Assembly (NCBI GenBank): GCA_904063045.1
Contig: CAJFCJ010000003.1
Span: 2,404,504 to 2,468,503, forward strand
Length of the DNA stretch: 64,000 nucleotides
Reading direction: 5' to 3'
Origin: Dimorphilus gyrociliatus
Lineage: Eukaryota > Annelida > Polychaeta > Dinophilidae
Program-made: the position numbers and the translations under genes
The notes under the pieces: generated by a model
Database searches by the model: none
What the model was told of the DNA's origin: nothing
What the model saw: the letters and a program-made list of their open reading frames with translations, nothing else
Shown here: positions 1-11,522 of the stretch, piece by piece
Layout of the letters: each line of letters starts with the position of its first letter
How positions within the stretch are numbered: the first letter of the stretch is position 1

Positions 1-1743
1 CCGATTAATTATATAAAAAATCGATTTTCTGCAAATACAATTCCGTTTCCAATAAATTATCCAACTAACTACTGTGAGTATAATTTTGGAAAATTTATAA
101 AAAGTACTTTTAACGTTATTTCACTTTTTTTGTTGTTACAAACTAAGATTATAGTATGGATTAAATGCTTTTTTTAAAAAAAAGTCAAAAAGTATTAACC
201 CTTTAAGGCGTTTTATTAGCTTTTCTTCTGTTATTAATCGGCGAGATAAGTCTTATATAATTCGACAAGAATGTTAAATATTCAATCTAAGAGATAAGAC
301 TGACTTATTTCTTACGTCCAGTCCCTGTGGGAAACGTTTTTGATAGATCCCTGGGCTCTTGGTTCGGACCTTTGTTCCTATCGTTTTTTAGCATTCACTA
401 TGTACCTTATTAAGCATATGGCGACTTAATCTTACTCCCCACCGTTTATCACCTCATCAAATATCTTTGGTAGAACAGGTAGTACGATAATGAAATATTT
501 TATTACCTCAAAATTCGACGCTTTAGACGTTTATCTGAGTTTTAAAAATCTCATAACATTTGTTAATTTACTGAAAATCCCTTTATTTGATGTAAATCTG
601 TGTCAACTTTCAGAAACAAATTAGCTAACACTTCAACAACTATCGTCTTCAAAGAGAATTACTCAAATATTCACCTGGTCAACTCTTTACATCAGCCTTT
701 TTGGTTCCATAAAGCTTTCACCACATTCCTTTAATGGTCGATAAGAGACCATCAACACCTTTGAATTGTGTCAAATAATTGTAATTAAGACTACAGGACC
801 ATTAAAATCTGTTTGCAATTTTCTTCGTTCATGTAACTCTATCCTGAACGCTCGATTGACTAATTACTAGCATAACATTCATTAGGAAAACTCTATTTTG
901 ACTCGAAGATTTCTCAATAATAGACTTTGTCCCATTTTGCGAAGATTGTAAAGAAGACTCTCCCCCCTCTCTCTCTCTCTCTCTCTTAATTCTATCAACA
1001 GTATAATCGCTATTTCTAAGAAATTTTCATCTCTTTCCTAATCCTATTTCCGGTTTAATAATTTAGCATAAAATATTAAATGAATATTATTTTTAATGAT
1101 TTAGAAATGTGCTACTAGGCTAAGAAGTACTTGGTTTTGACTGAGTTTTTTTTTTACATGAATTAACTATGCACATAAATGAATAGTTGCATGCATATAT
1201 AGCACTTTAATGAGTAGAGATCTCTTTATTATCGAAATATTGAATTTTAAGAAGTTTCTTTGTTATTTGGCCTCAAAAAGTAATCGGTCGATATGTAGTG
1301 ACATCTGTTTTTTGAGTATATGAAAAGTTATATATTTTACATGTTTCACGGCTGCGCAGGCTTTTGTGGGATAAAAGTATTTTCGGAATATTTTATATTT
1401 GGATGAAGATAATGTTCTCGTCGTCTTGGTGAAAAGCGCCATCTGTAAATGCTAAAAATACGACCGCCATCTGCCTATCTCTTATCAAAACATTTGTTTG
1501 TCATTCGTCTAAACATAGCTCGCGTCAGCACCATGTACGCTTTCCTCCTTTATCTCATTCCGCTACATGAGCGCCATCTATCAACACCGTCGCCGAAAAG
1601 GAAGAACGATACATAATTAAGAGAACAGCGCGCGACGTCACTTGACAAAGCATCACTTCGATGTTCTGTAGACGCCTCTAACTGTCTATCATTTTAAACT
1701 CCGCCTACTTTGTCAAGTTTGTCACCGCCTCGATCACCGTCTC
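1..1743. other. Gene-free flank upstream of basonuclin
   Basis: I see no convincing coding exon here. The stretch is AT-rich to about 1350 and then becomes more balanced in composition. It contains a short CT microsatellite (about 969-986) and three copies of the motif CGCCATCT at 1437-1444, 1465-1472 and 1572-1579. It probably holds the distal promoter of the basonuclin gene and the edge of an intergenic region. Confidence 0.5.
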
Positions 1744-3718
1744 ATGGCTTCAACATATCAGGTATGAATTAAGTTCATGATCGGTATGTCGTTTCATGAA
1801 AATCGTGCGTAATGTTTGACAAACAAGATCTCAAGAAATCCGTAGTGATGTTTAAAGTCGCAATGCCGAAGGCGTGTCACGCTATTACTTTTTAACTTTT
1901 CTAGTTAAGCCTAGTTTGTCAAAGGTTCCTATCGATAGGTGGCGCAAAATTTTTGACAAACGCCCTACCCTGCTAAAAATAGTGACAGACGAGCAGCCGA
2001 TGTCCGCCGCACCGTTCGTCGCTTGTTTGCAGGTAAGAGAAATTGTTTGTCAAAACTTTCTACGTCCAGGAAATTGAGCGTCTTGCGACGTCCAATCAGT
2101 CTAAGGCGTCTTTCAAGCGTCTCCGCAACTTCAAAGGTTTTGATGGTCATTCATGTGCAATAATTCGGCCAGAGAGAAATTGTCACGAAAGTTCTACTGT
2201 ATATAATGTATTTTATATATACCTGTCGTCATTCTACAAAACAGCATACTGCAAACTGTTACAAATTTTTTGCAGTATTCTAGTTTTTCAAGGCATAATA
2301 GCGGCAGATGTGTTTCACCTCTGTCACAGGTGCGTCAACGCTGTGGAATTGCACATTGGTAAAATAATATAAGCGCTAGTCGGACCGCAAAAATACGTCA
2401 GTTAATAAAGCGTCACTTATTCATGGACGACGTTTTTCCGGGCGTCACCCAGCGCAAAAGACGCGCAGTCGAGGTCTATTTACATCTTTTCAGAGATTTC
2501 TTCTAACATTTTTATTCTATTTTCTCTTTGCAGCCAGTCCGTTGTACCGCTATAAATTGCGGTTGTGAGAGGTTCATGGCAAGTAAGTTGACGAAGAATT
2601 GCGACGCCTGTAAACATTCATGGGTTACGCATGGTAAGTAGATTATTAAGGACAAATAACAATGAGCGTGTACAACGTAATTATGTATTCGGATTATCCG
2701 TATAAAAGATGTGCGTGTAATTTGTGTTTGTCACCGAGACGCAACGGCATACCTGAGGAGACTAGAAACTCTAGTTTCTATATATTGGTATTGTTTCTTT
2801 TATCGAAGTGTCCTTTGAAAAGTTTATTATCTTAGCAATACCGTACACTTTTCTGATTGTGTACATCAATATCGCGCGAACTTAACAGAGGTTGCAATGA
2901 CAAACATCGATTTAATAATCAATTAATTTTATGAGGACTCTTCAATGCGGGACAATTTTGTTCTGCTCGAAAATGTCAGCCTAGTATAATTTTAAAAAAC
3001 ACACTCCTTTCTATTACTGTAAAAGTAAATACAGTACGAGATTAGGGCAAACTGGCGACCATTTACAATTTCAAATCTGTTTTTGAAAGGAGAATGAATA
3101 TAACTAAAAGGTCTCAATTAATTAATAAATATAATTTTACTATGAAATATTTATGATAATGATATCTTAAGAGGAAAAAATGATGCTTCTCTTCTTGGTT
3201 CTAGTTGGTTTTATTTTTTACAGTTTTGCAAATACTATCTCTTTCGTTTTCTTTGTTTGTGTAAAAATAATAAATAGGGCCTAAGGTAGTTCGTCACCTT
3301 AAGAAGATTAGTAATGTGAAAAATTTTGTGATTAAAAGGAATTAAGGATTAACAAGCTGATATAAAAAGGCAGTCAAAAAGCGCGCAAAATATGCTAGAG
3401 AGCGTTCAATAGCTTCGCGTCAAACTCAAGCCGAGTTTGTCAAAGCGTCGCTACCACCTACCACTAACAACTCATTAGTCATAAAAGGGTGTGTTAATTA
3501 GCCCTAATATTAATAACTCGTGTGCAGACCGGTAAAAATTAAGCGACGCGCGAAATCGAAGCGCGTCACTTCAAAGACGCCTATAGACGTCTCTATGGCA
3601 ACTCGTCCAATATCTTCATTGTGGCGCGTGTCCACTTCCTGTCCAGCTCGCTTCCGGTTCACTATAGAAAAACGCTTTGGTGCTACAATTTAATTAGCGA
3701 TGCTATCTGTTTGACAAA
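1642..3718 (+). promoter_or_regulatory. TTTGACAAA motif cluster over basonuclin 5' end
   Basis: The 9-mer TTTGACAAA or its reverse complement occurs at 1815-1823, 1915-1923, 1952-1960, 2046-2054, 3436-3444 and 3710-3718, with near copies at 1642-1649 and 1709-1716. The cluster brackets both candidate first exons of basonuclin and the first intron. This local density looks regulatory, but the binding factor is unknown. The core TGACA resembles a TALE-homeodomain half site, which is only a suggestion. Confidence 0.4.
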
Positions 3719-6322
3719 GACTGTTAGTCTAACTTCTATATTTGTTCCGAACAGCAGATGGCGTTGAGTTGGATGAACCATATAATTTCTTTTCTTTAAT
3801 CTACTTGATTCTACAGGCACAAGAAACTTTTATCTATTTTAATGCATACATTTATGCTAGAATGTTCCAGTGCTAACTTCTAAAGAGTTGTAATGTCTTT
3901 CATCTTGGTTCATGTTTTACTAACAATACCTTTAAAACTAATACATATGCAACTTTTAATTGGTTTAGGCATAAAGTATTGGTTCTTACAAAACCTAATC
4001 AACTATCTTATCTTTTTTTTTAAAGCAATCGAGAAATTGCGATCTGGAGAGACGGTCGCTTTCGATGGCGCAGCTCTTCTTTTATACGGCGTCACTGCTA
4101 TTCCTGTAAGGCTTAAGATTTTACTGGACAGGCTACTTTCTACTTTTAAACGGCATGAAATGCTAGGAATTTTAGCTGCTTTCGGTTGGACTTTAGAAGA
4201 TTATAACCGAGGCTATATAATGCAGGTTGGTTTCTTTTCCTTCGTTAATAAATCTGTAATTCATTGTGTGCCATCGATGGATTGCTAACTAAACCTATTT
4301 ACTTTTATATAATTCATCTATAATTATATAACATTTGAAAGACGAAGTCGATACAACGCGTTTAGAGTTACTTGAAAAGACACTCTCTTAGCTTTTCATA
4401 AAATGACATAATTTTCTTACTTTGTTTGCTCGTAAAAAGCGCGTTTGTCTTCCGCTTATCGGTGACGTCAATAGTTTGAAAGGGTACAAAAGTTTTATTT
4501 GTGTGACGTCGTTCTGGCACGAGATAACACACCATTTTAGCAAATGTGGAAATCAGTTAGAAAACAACGGTGCCCAAAGCAAATAAATAAAGAAATTCCC
4601 GCTTTCCTTCACTAACCCCCGACGGCTTTATTACAAGCCAAGTCACGTGAGTGAACCCTGTAAATACAAAGTAGGTGAAGAGGAGCAAAAACCAAGAAAG
4701 AGGTGAGGGAAAGAATTGGAAACGAGAGAGAGAGAGAGAGAGAGAAGTTAAAGAGCGTTAAAAATCCCGCGGCTAAATTAAGAGCCCTTCTTCCCTTTTG
4801 TGCCGGGCACTTGTCGAAGCGTCTCTCGACCGTTCCGGTTCGTATCGACGCCTCTTTTTTTGTTGTCGCTCGCTTAATTGACGAAAGTGACGCCGTCAAA
4901 GCGGCTCAGTCTCCGAACAATATCGACCGTTTATCGGAAAAATCGCCTAATCAATAATCGGCGACAGTGATTCGGTTACAAGTCTTACAACTGGAATTAT
5001 CACGTGACTGGCGTCGATTTCGTAATTATGATGCACGCGAAGAGACATTTCTTCGCCAACCTCTGTGCTCAAAGAGTCTATGCTAAAACAATTGATTAGA
5101 GTCACAAAGCCAGCAGGAAGTCCTCGTATCGATCTGATGTCCGACCGTCCCGCGACGCTCGTCTTTACTTAGCGAATTAGTTGGAGATTATATATGAATG
5201 AAGTATAGAAGTGCTGTAATAAGAAATGAGCAAATTGCACAGGGATTTTTAGTCGCCTCCTGTTCCTGAAAATACAAACAAAAGTCTGCTGTTTAGCTCT
5301 TAAATATTCCCTTGAGTTTAAGAGATAAAGTGGTGAAAAGTACTCATTAAGTTATAATTAACAGATTTACAAAACTTACCGTTGTTTCAAATTACAATGT
5401 AAAGAGTAAATAGCCACTTAATAATCTGCTTTTATCTTCTAAATTCAATATAGTATAAGATCACTTACTAACCGAATGAGAATATTCCGATTCCTTTTAA
5501 CTGGTCTTCTCAAGCACCCAAGATCTGATAAAGATTATCACAATTTCGCGGATTATCGCCCTTGAAAATCCCTCAGAAAGCTTTCCCTTAAAGTATAATT
5601 AATGGGTTTTTCTCTCTTTTGATTGACAGGATCAAGTGGGCCGAGTAGTAGAGTCTTGGACTATGGTCACTCGGGATGAAGAAAACCTAATTCTTCAACA
5701 ATTTTTAAAGATGCCGGAATTTCGAAGTATAGCACAAGACCTCTTAGAGCAAGATGTCAGGGACTCTCTAACGCCTCAAGCATCTCCAAAGAAAGCTGCC
5801 GAAGAAGAGCCACTTATGCCGACTGTCTTCGATCCCAGATTAATCGCCTATCCCCTCCTGTCTCCGAGATTTCTACCTTTTGGTCAACCAAACGAAGAGA
5901 AATTAAGATCAAAACTTCCTGAGGTTCTCGACTTATCCGGTAAGAAGTCGCCATCGAACAGCACAACGACCTCGTCCTCCGGGAAAAAACGTGTTTTATG
6001 CACGGCTTGTAATAAGACATTCTGCGATAAAGGCGCTTTGAAAATTCACTACTCAGCCGTTCATCTGAAAGAGATGCATAAATGTACAGTGGAAGGGTGC
6101 AGTATGACCTTTTCTTCAAGAAGGTCTCGCAATAGACACAGCGCCAATCCTAATCCTAAGTTACACTGCCAGAAGAAAAGGGAAATATTGCCTAATTCTA
6201 AAATTTTAAACGACGTAAACATAGCGTCTATTCTGACAACTGAAAAAAGATCGAATAAGAGGAAAGGCGTCCCGACCAAAGTTACTAGGATAGATACCCA
6301 AATTGAACGTTTGACAGCTTGA
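1744..6322 (+). CDS. BNC: Basonuclin/disco-type C2H2 zinc-finger protein, short form
   Basis: Likely nuclear DNA-binding transcription regulator. Exons by frame and splice phase: 1744-1761 (MASTYQ, alternative first exon at 2000-2032), 2534-2633, 4026-4225 and 5630-6322, giving about 336 residues. Exon 2 carries the Cys-rich basonuclin N-terminal signature ([11 protein letters not shown], then [11 protein letters not shown]). Exon 3 carries [20 protein letters not shown] and [14 protein letters not shown], both diagnostic of the basonuclin family. Exon 4 holds an LDLS motif, possibly a CtBP-type corepressor contact, and the paired C2H2 fingers with [14 protein letters not shown] and [10 protein letters not shown] ending in NRHSANPN. 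Vertebrate basonuclins are about 1000 residues with three finger pairs; this one stops soon after one pair, like the insect disco core. Which first exon is used is uncertain, since both end in CAG before a GT and both are phase 0. Confidence 0.9.
2000..2032 (+). other. BNC: Alternative first coding exon of basonuclin
   Basis: ATG at 2000 opens an 11-codon exon ([11 protein letters not shown]) ending CAG before gtaaga. It is in the same phase 0 as the 1744-1761 exon and could splice to the 2534 acceptor. Two phase-matched ATG exons 239 bp apart suggest two promoters or alternative splicing. Only transcript data can decide between them. Confidence 0.5.
4440..5160 (+). promoter_or_regulatory. 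GC-balanced island in basonuclin intron 3
   Basis: This intronic stretch is much richer in G+C and CpG (several cgacg and gcgtc words) than the surrounding intron. It includes a GA microsatellite at about 4723-4745. Open frames exist on both strands but show no family pattern or splice logic. It may be an intronic enhancer or an internal promoter. Confidence 0.3.
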
Positions 6323-7659
6323 CTCTCGAAAATGGGTGTCACTTAGCATCACTATATGCACTCGTTTTTTTTGTTTAGTAGTTTTCTATTAATCACTGAA
6401 CAACGACAGATGGCATCACCCGATTTGGAGTTAAAACATATAAAGTAACGTTTTTTTTAATATTTATTACATAAAAGCTTACGATTTGGGTGAAGCAGTT
6501 TTGTTTTTTCTTTTCGTTTCTATTTATTCTTTAACTTATATGTTTCTTTGGAAGGACAAAAAGTTTTAACAGAATACCTGAATGAAGATAATGCACATTT
6601 CGTTATCAATAAGTAGTTCACACTGCAAAAGTCGTCTTCCGTTAAAATTTATTTTTTTCGATATGCAAATTAGGCTGGGAATAAGTGCAAATTGTGAATG
6701 TGTATAAAGAAGCAATAAGAATTATTATTTATTTATATATTTATGTAGCCTAGTAAATTATACTTCTCTTTGGAGGACGTCAAAATCTCCTAGTATATAG
6801 CGTATTTATTTTTAGAAAACTAAGCTCTTATAATTGAATACAGTTCTGCTTGTTAACGCGACAAAACTGCTAAAAATAGATTCGGCATACCCTTTCTAAA
6901 AATAGAACAGTTTGGTTAAAACTATTTTTAGCTTTGTGTGAGATGCTTGCGTTCTAACGTACCAATGCGCACATTGCACCATCCTGGGGCACATACTAAT
7001 GGCCAATATCCTTTAATGTGAATTAATTGCAGATGATAGATCTATCAAATTGCGCCATCTAGTATTTTTATGCAAAATTCTGGATTTATTATCTATTTTT
7101 TTTAAACATAATAAACTACCAGTATAAATTGAAGTACGAGTAGTTAATCAACATCAATTTTTAAATTTACGCTGAAGCTGATAGGGAAGAATTACTGGAA
7201 CGCCATCTATCAGCTCTGATGGTAATAATGGCTAATCGTCTATGACTGATCCGTTAGTCATCGACGTTGAAAAATGTATAGTTCGCGAAACAAGCTAGAA
7301 AAGGAAAAAACATATATTTCATCACTTTTGAAACCAGTTTATGGACTCTCTGAATCATAGACAGTATTCGTAATGAATACAGATATAATTTTATCATTCG
7401 TTCCACTAGAATATACCAAATAGGCCTAATATCCTCTATAATACTAACAGTATACAAATGAAGTTATTATTTTATATTTGAATATTTAGGGTTGTCTCCA
7501 ATTGCATGAATGACCAGTATTACTAGTTTTGCACTAGAAAACTTTAGTTCAATTCTTTTGGACTTTAAGAATGCTATTGTATGAACCTTTCAAAACTGGC
7601 ACAATACTTTAGGAAGCGAATGAAGGAGTTTCTCTCTTTCTTTTCATTTTTGTTTACTT

Positions 7660-7730
7660 CCCTCCCCCAAACTTCCAACCCCAGTGCTCTCCCCCTCCCC
7701 CTCCCCCCTACTACCGCCCCACTCCTCTAT
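7660..7730 (+). repeat. C-rich pyrimidine tract
   Basis: Runs of C and CT of low complexity on the plus strand, standing out sharply from the AT-rich surroundings. No gene is associated with it. Confidence 0.6.
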
Positions 7731-8652
7731 AGCCTACTTAAACTAGAGTAAAATTAAAAATTTCTTGTTTTTTTTTCTTGATCCTCTAACTAAGGATCAA
7801 CTTTCTTATCCAGTTGAAGAGGCTAAGCAATTAATCGTTTTCTTGAAAGTTTTCTCATTTTTTTTTTTGCAATATATATCATTAAATTTTAAGGTATCAG
7901 GTGATTCTATATTCCTCTTTAAGACATTTGAATGGCTTCTTAATAAAAAGTATTTTCTTTTTAAGTAAATATACTGGCTTCACACTTGAAAAAACTTTAT
8001 ACCTTCTATTAGGTTGAGTCCAGAGCTAGTGAATGTATGGAGAATATCAGTAGAAAAACACACGCGTCTAATAAAAAGAGGATTTAAAAAAAAGTTTTCT
8101 TTTTTAAGTCTTAAATTTTGTAAATTATTTGTATTGAGCGGTAGATCAAAGAGTAATAATCAATTCAGCAATTTTACCTTGCCAATGCTATTTGAACAAA
8201 ATTTAAGTTGACAGTGTTTGAGGATATACGAGGAAAATAGAGTTAAATTAGTAATGCTATTATGATTAAAAGAGTATAGATGATTATTGCTTAGTCAATA
8301 TGAAACAGGATATTAAAATCTTTGAACGTTTCAATAGAAAACTTTAAAAAAAAAGTCCTGCTATTTCAGCTGTTGTTAAGACTATTCTCCTTTTACTGAG
8401 AGCATATAGCCTTTTTTTAACATCTGTTTTTAGTATACTTTTGCAGACCTTGTTTGCCTAACACCCAGGTCAATACGAGCTAGCGCTTGCTTTTGTGCTC
8501 CTTCATTTTTTTCAGTTTTTCTTACATTAAAATATTCCAATTGCTTATTTAATATGAATATAGTTGCAGCGGCAGGTGGTGTATATTTCTAATACACTTG
8601 GAAATATCTATATCTACATTAACATATATAAATGTTGACTAATATAGTTATA

Positions 8653-8654
<2 letters not shown>

Positions 8655-8691
<37 letters not shown>
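8655..8691. repeat. TA dinucleotide microsatellite
   Basis: An uninterrupted run of about 18 TA units. A second, shorter run lies at about 8900-8920. Confidence 0.9.
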
Positions 8692-8692
<1 letters not shown>

Positions 8693-9232
8693 CCTATATC
8701 CAACAGATACTAAATAAAAGGGTGTTAGAAAAAACTACTAACCAAATATAGAAGGTAAATTCGAAGTCTTTGTCAAAAACAACACATTATTTTAATTTAT
8801 ACTATAGAATAACTAAACCTACGAAATTATAGCAAAGTAAAGGCTAAGAATATAGTCAAAAAGAAATGTATACGTTTATTATAATAAAACACTTTTTTCT
8901 TATATATATATATATATATAACAAAATTTTGAAAATTCTTAATATCTCTTATTGGTAATACATTGATAGATAAATTTTCCATTATATATAAATTATCATA
9001 CAATATATTGTATAAACTTATATATATAAATAAATACCATAGATCTAAAATAGAATATCGTATTAGTATACAAATATTACATATCATACACTCCTCATTT
9101 CAGAGCTACTTTTTTAACACTAGTGTAATTTAGCACGTCGACTTTACGAAAGCATAAAAAAATCATTAACAAAAAAGTCAAATACTTTATGAGCATGCTT
9201 TCATATGTAAGAGAAATGTTTAAATAAGGTGT

Positions 9233-11522
9233 CTAAACTACCCGATAATGACTTCTCGGCATTGTTCCATCCATTGGAGTTGAATTTATAACCGATGTTT
9301 TGTGATGACTGTTATTAGGCAGCGTATTTGAGCCTCGATAATTCGAATATTTGGGCGTTGAATTGTAATCGATACTATTCTCCGTTGATCCTCCACTTAA
9401 TTGAATGGGAACGCTTGAGATATCGTCTGAATTTCCCCGGATAGGGCTATCCGTTTCTCTTGGTAGAAAGGGGTCATCTTCGTCTACGCTGGCGTAGCCC
9501 TTTCGAGGCAAGTAGAGCATCAACTCTTCATACATAACATTCCCCTTATTACAATCAGCAACCGGCTCGTCCGGCTTACTAAAATGCCTCCAGGCATGGG
9601 AAGATAATATGATCAATACCGTAAGTAGTAATACTACTACTGTACAAGACAGTAGCATGATAACAGAAGCGACTATGTTTGTTTTACAAACACCATCCGC
9701 CCCGATTTTGTACTCTTTGTGAAATAGTCGGCAATCCAAGGCAGCCATAAATCCAGTATAGGCAACATCTAAATTAGCCAAAGTATTTTCAATTTCTTTA
9801 ACTTCGTTCGAATTAACACTGGGATATTTTTCTTTGATGGAGTTGATTTGAATTTTGGCAGTGTGTAATCCTTTTCTACAAGTTGATCGAAGGTCACTAA
9901 ACTGTTTATTTTCCCAATATTGGCAATTTAGATAGGAGTTTAAAACGTCAACTTGAACGGCTGGAAATTTCCGTGCTAAATAATCCGTAGTGTTACTGCA
10001 AAAATCGGCTGAACCTGTTCCAAAAAAAATATATATAACCTTATCATGATTAATTGATTGATCGCTCTAAGCAAATAAATGAATGGAAAATGAATAAATA
10101 TAACAGATTTAAAAAAGTTTTTATTGGATTTCTGACCTATGGTAAGTGCTAATTGAAGTCCGATAAACATCCATGAGAGAACCAAAGTAAAAGTGCCCGT
10201 GGCACAGAAAATTAGTAGAATGCATTTCGAGGCTTTACCAATTCCAATTAACAGGATTAAGCATAAAGCTACTGTCCATGACAAGAGGCACAAGCTCACT
10301 AGCCATCTGTAGAAACTTCCTTGTTCGGCAAAGTATTTCATTGTGTCGGTTTTCACGTTTTTGAAGCGATCGTTAACTTGTTCAATTTTAACAGCACATT
10401 TCGAAACTGATTCAATTAATTTTCTTGTAATAGCTTTAGACCTCTGAGCTTGAGATCCCCTCATTTGTGAATTTATTTGATTCTGTAGCATGTCCAAATT
10501 TTCTCTAAGAGTTTTACTCTTCTTCTGAAAGTCGCTGCTGTCATAGTTTAGATCACTCATTATTCGTCCTGCTCCATTTATAGACTGACAGAAGTCTTTT
10601 AAACCTTTTAACAGATTTTCCAATCATCATTTATATTCTTATAATTATTTTAATGATAGCAAGCTATTAAGAATTCATGCCTTTTTTCTCTATAGATAAC
10701 CATCGTGCTCAATTAAGAAGATAATTAACATAATACAATAGCACAATTAGGAGAGAGAGCTACGTCTGCGGCAGTTGAGCCGGTTATCTATACAGAATCA
10801 ACAGGGATATCATTTTTCTGTAGTTTATAATAAAGTGTTAAATAAATAAGCTACAATCTAGACCTATTGGGAGTAGAATGCAGCATGAAAGTACTGAAAG
10901 AATTCGATCTGTTGCCTAACAAAGAAAAACAAAGAAGCCTGTTTTAAACATTTTTTTTGTGTATAAATCTAGGCAATAATTGAAATTTTGAAGTTTTCGT
11001 ACTAATTTATCCTAGGATATTTGTCTATATGTAATACTTGGATATTCACATCTGCTTTGTACGTCAAGACTTAAAATTTAGGTTATGGCATTCTTCTCCA
11101 ATATAAAAGCTTAAATATTTTAACATTATCTCGTAATGATTGGGAAACCTGCCTTTATAGCTATCTTCATTAGCAAACATAGCAAGGCCTACGAGACCAC
11201 AAACCAAAAAAGTAATTATAGCCAATGTCCACCTCAAACAAGATAATTCATTGTTTTTCTTAGGTCTTGAACTCTCTTTTTGGCAACATCTGTAGCAGAA
11301 GTAGATAAGAAAGAGAACTAGAGTTAATACCAAGAGTAAAACAGGCACAGCCGCCCAAAGAACTAAAGATTCTCTGTATTTCGCATTTTCCGGTCTGAAT
11401 GTCGAATCGATAGTCTTCAGCGTTAAGTTAAAATGAGGTAGGTTATGAAAAAATTTAACAAATTCTTTAGAATCCTTGTAGTCGACCATTCTTAGATATT
11501 CAGGAGAAGGCCTATATTCCAT
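9233..11522 (-). CDS. TTYH: Tweety homolog membrane protein
   Basis: Member of the Tweety family of plasma-membrane proteins, described as volume-regulated or calcium-linked anion channels or lipid-binding dimers. Three exons: 11522-11153, 10604-10137 and 10014-9233, giving about 539 residues, the usual family length. Exon 1 has the family N-terminus (HNLPHFNLTL, FRPENAKYRESL) and two membrane segments. Exon 2 has a coiled extracellular part, then YRW and two more segments, and ends at the SADFC motif that spans the exon 2/3 join. Exon 3 carries the Cys-rich loop (ALDCRLFHKEY), a fifth membrane segment, HAWRHF and the acidic DEDDPF tail motif. The exon 1 donor is either GC (AAAG then gcaggt, phase 1, which matches exon 2) or a GT four bases later that breaks the phase, so the GC-AG reading is preferred. 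The remaining 5' flank to about 11.8 kb holds no other gene. Confidence 0.92.

Larger units (their letters stand above)
6323..9232. other. Basonuclin 3' flank and AT-rich intergenic DNA
   Basis: No supportable gene. Contents are the probable 3' UTR of basonuclin, two CGCCATCT motifs (7053-7060, 7201-7208), one TAGGCCTA palindrome (7421-7428), a C-rich pyrimidine tract (about 7660-7730) and long TA microsatellites at about 8655-8691 and 8900-8920. Confidence 0.5.

Noticed and set aside
2043-2372. 109-codon open frame following the basonuclin alternative exon
   Set aside because: It has no ATG at its start, lies inside the first intron and shows no family pattern.
4612-4957. Open frames on both strands over the GA repeat in the basonuclin intron
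   Set aside because: They owe their length to the microsatellite and the GC-richer composition, have no splice logic or family pattern, and overlap each other on opposite strands.
10850-10905. Possible extra Tweety exon with a good pyrimidine tract before ttag
   Set aside because: In the required phase it runs into a stop at its only donor, and the GC-AG reading gives the normal family length without it.
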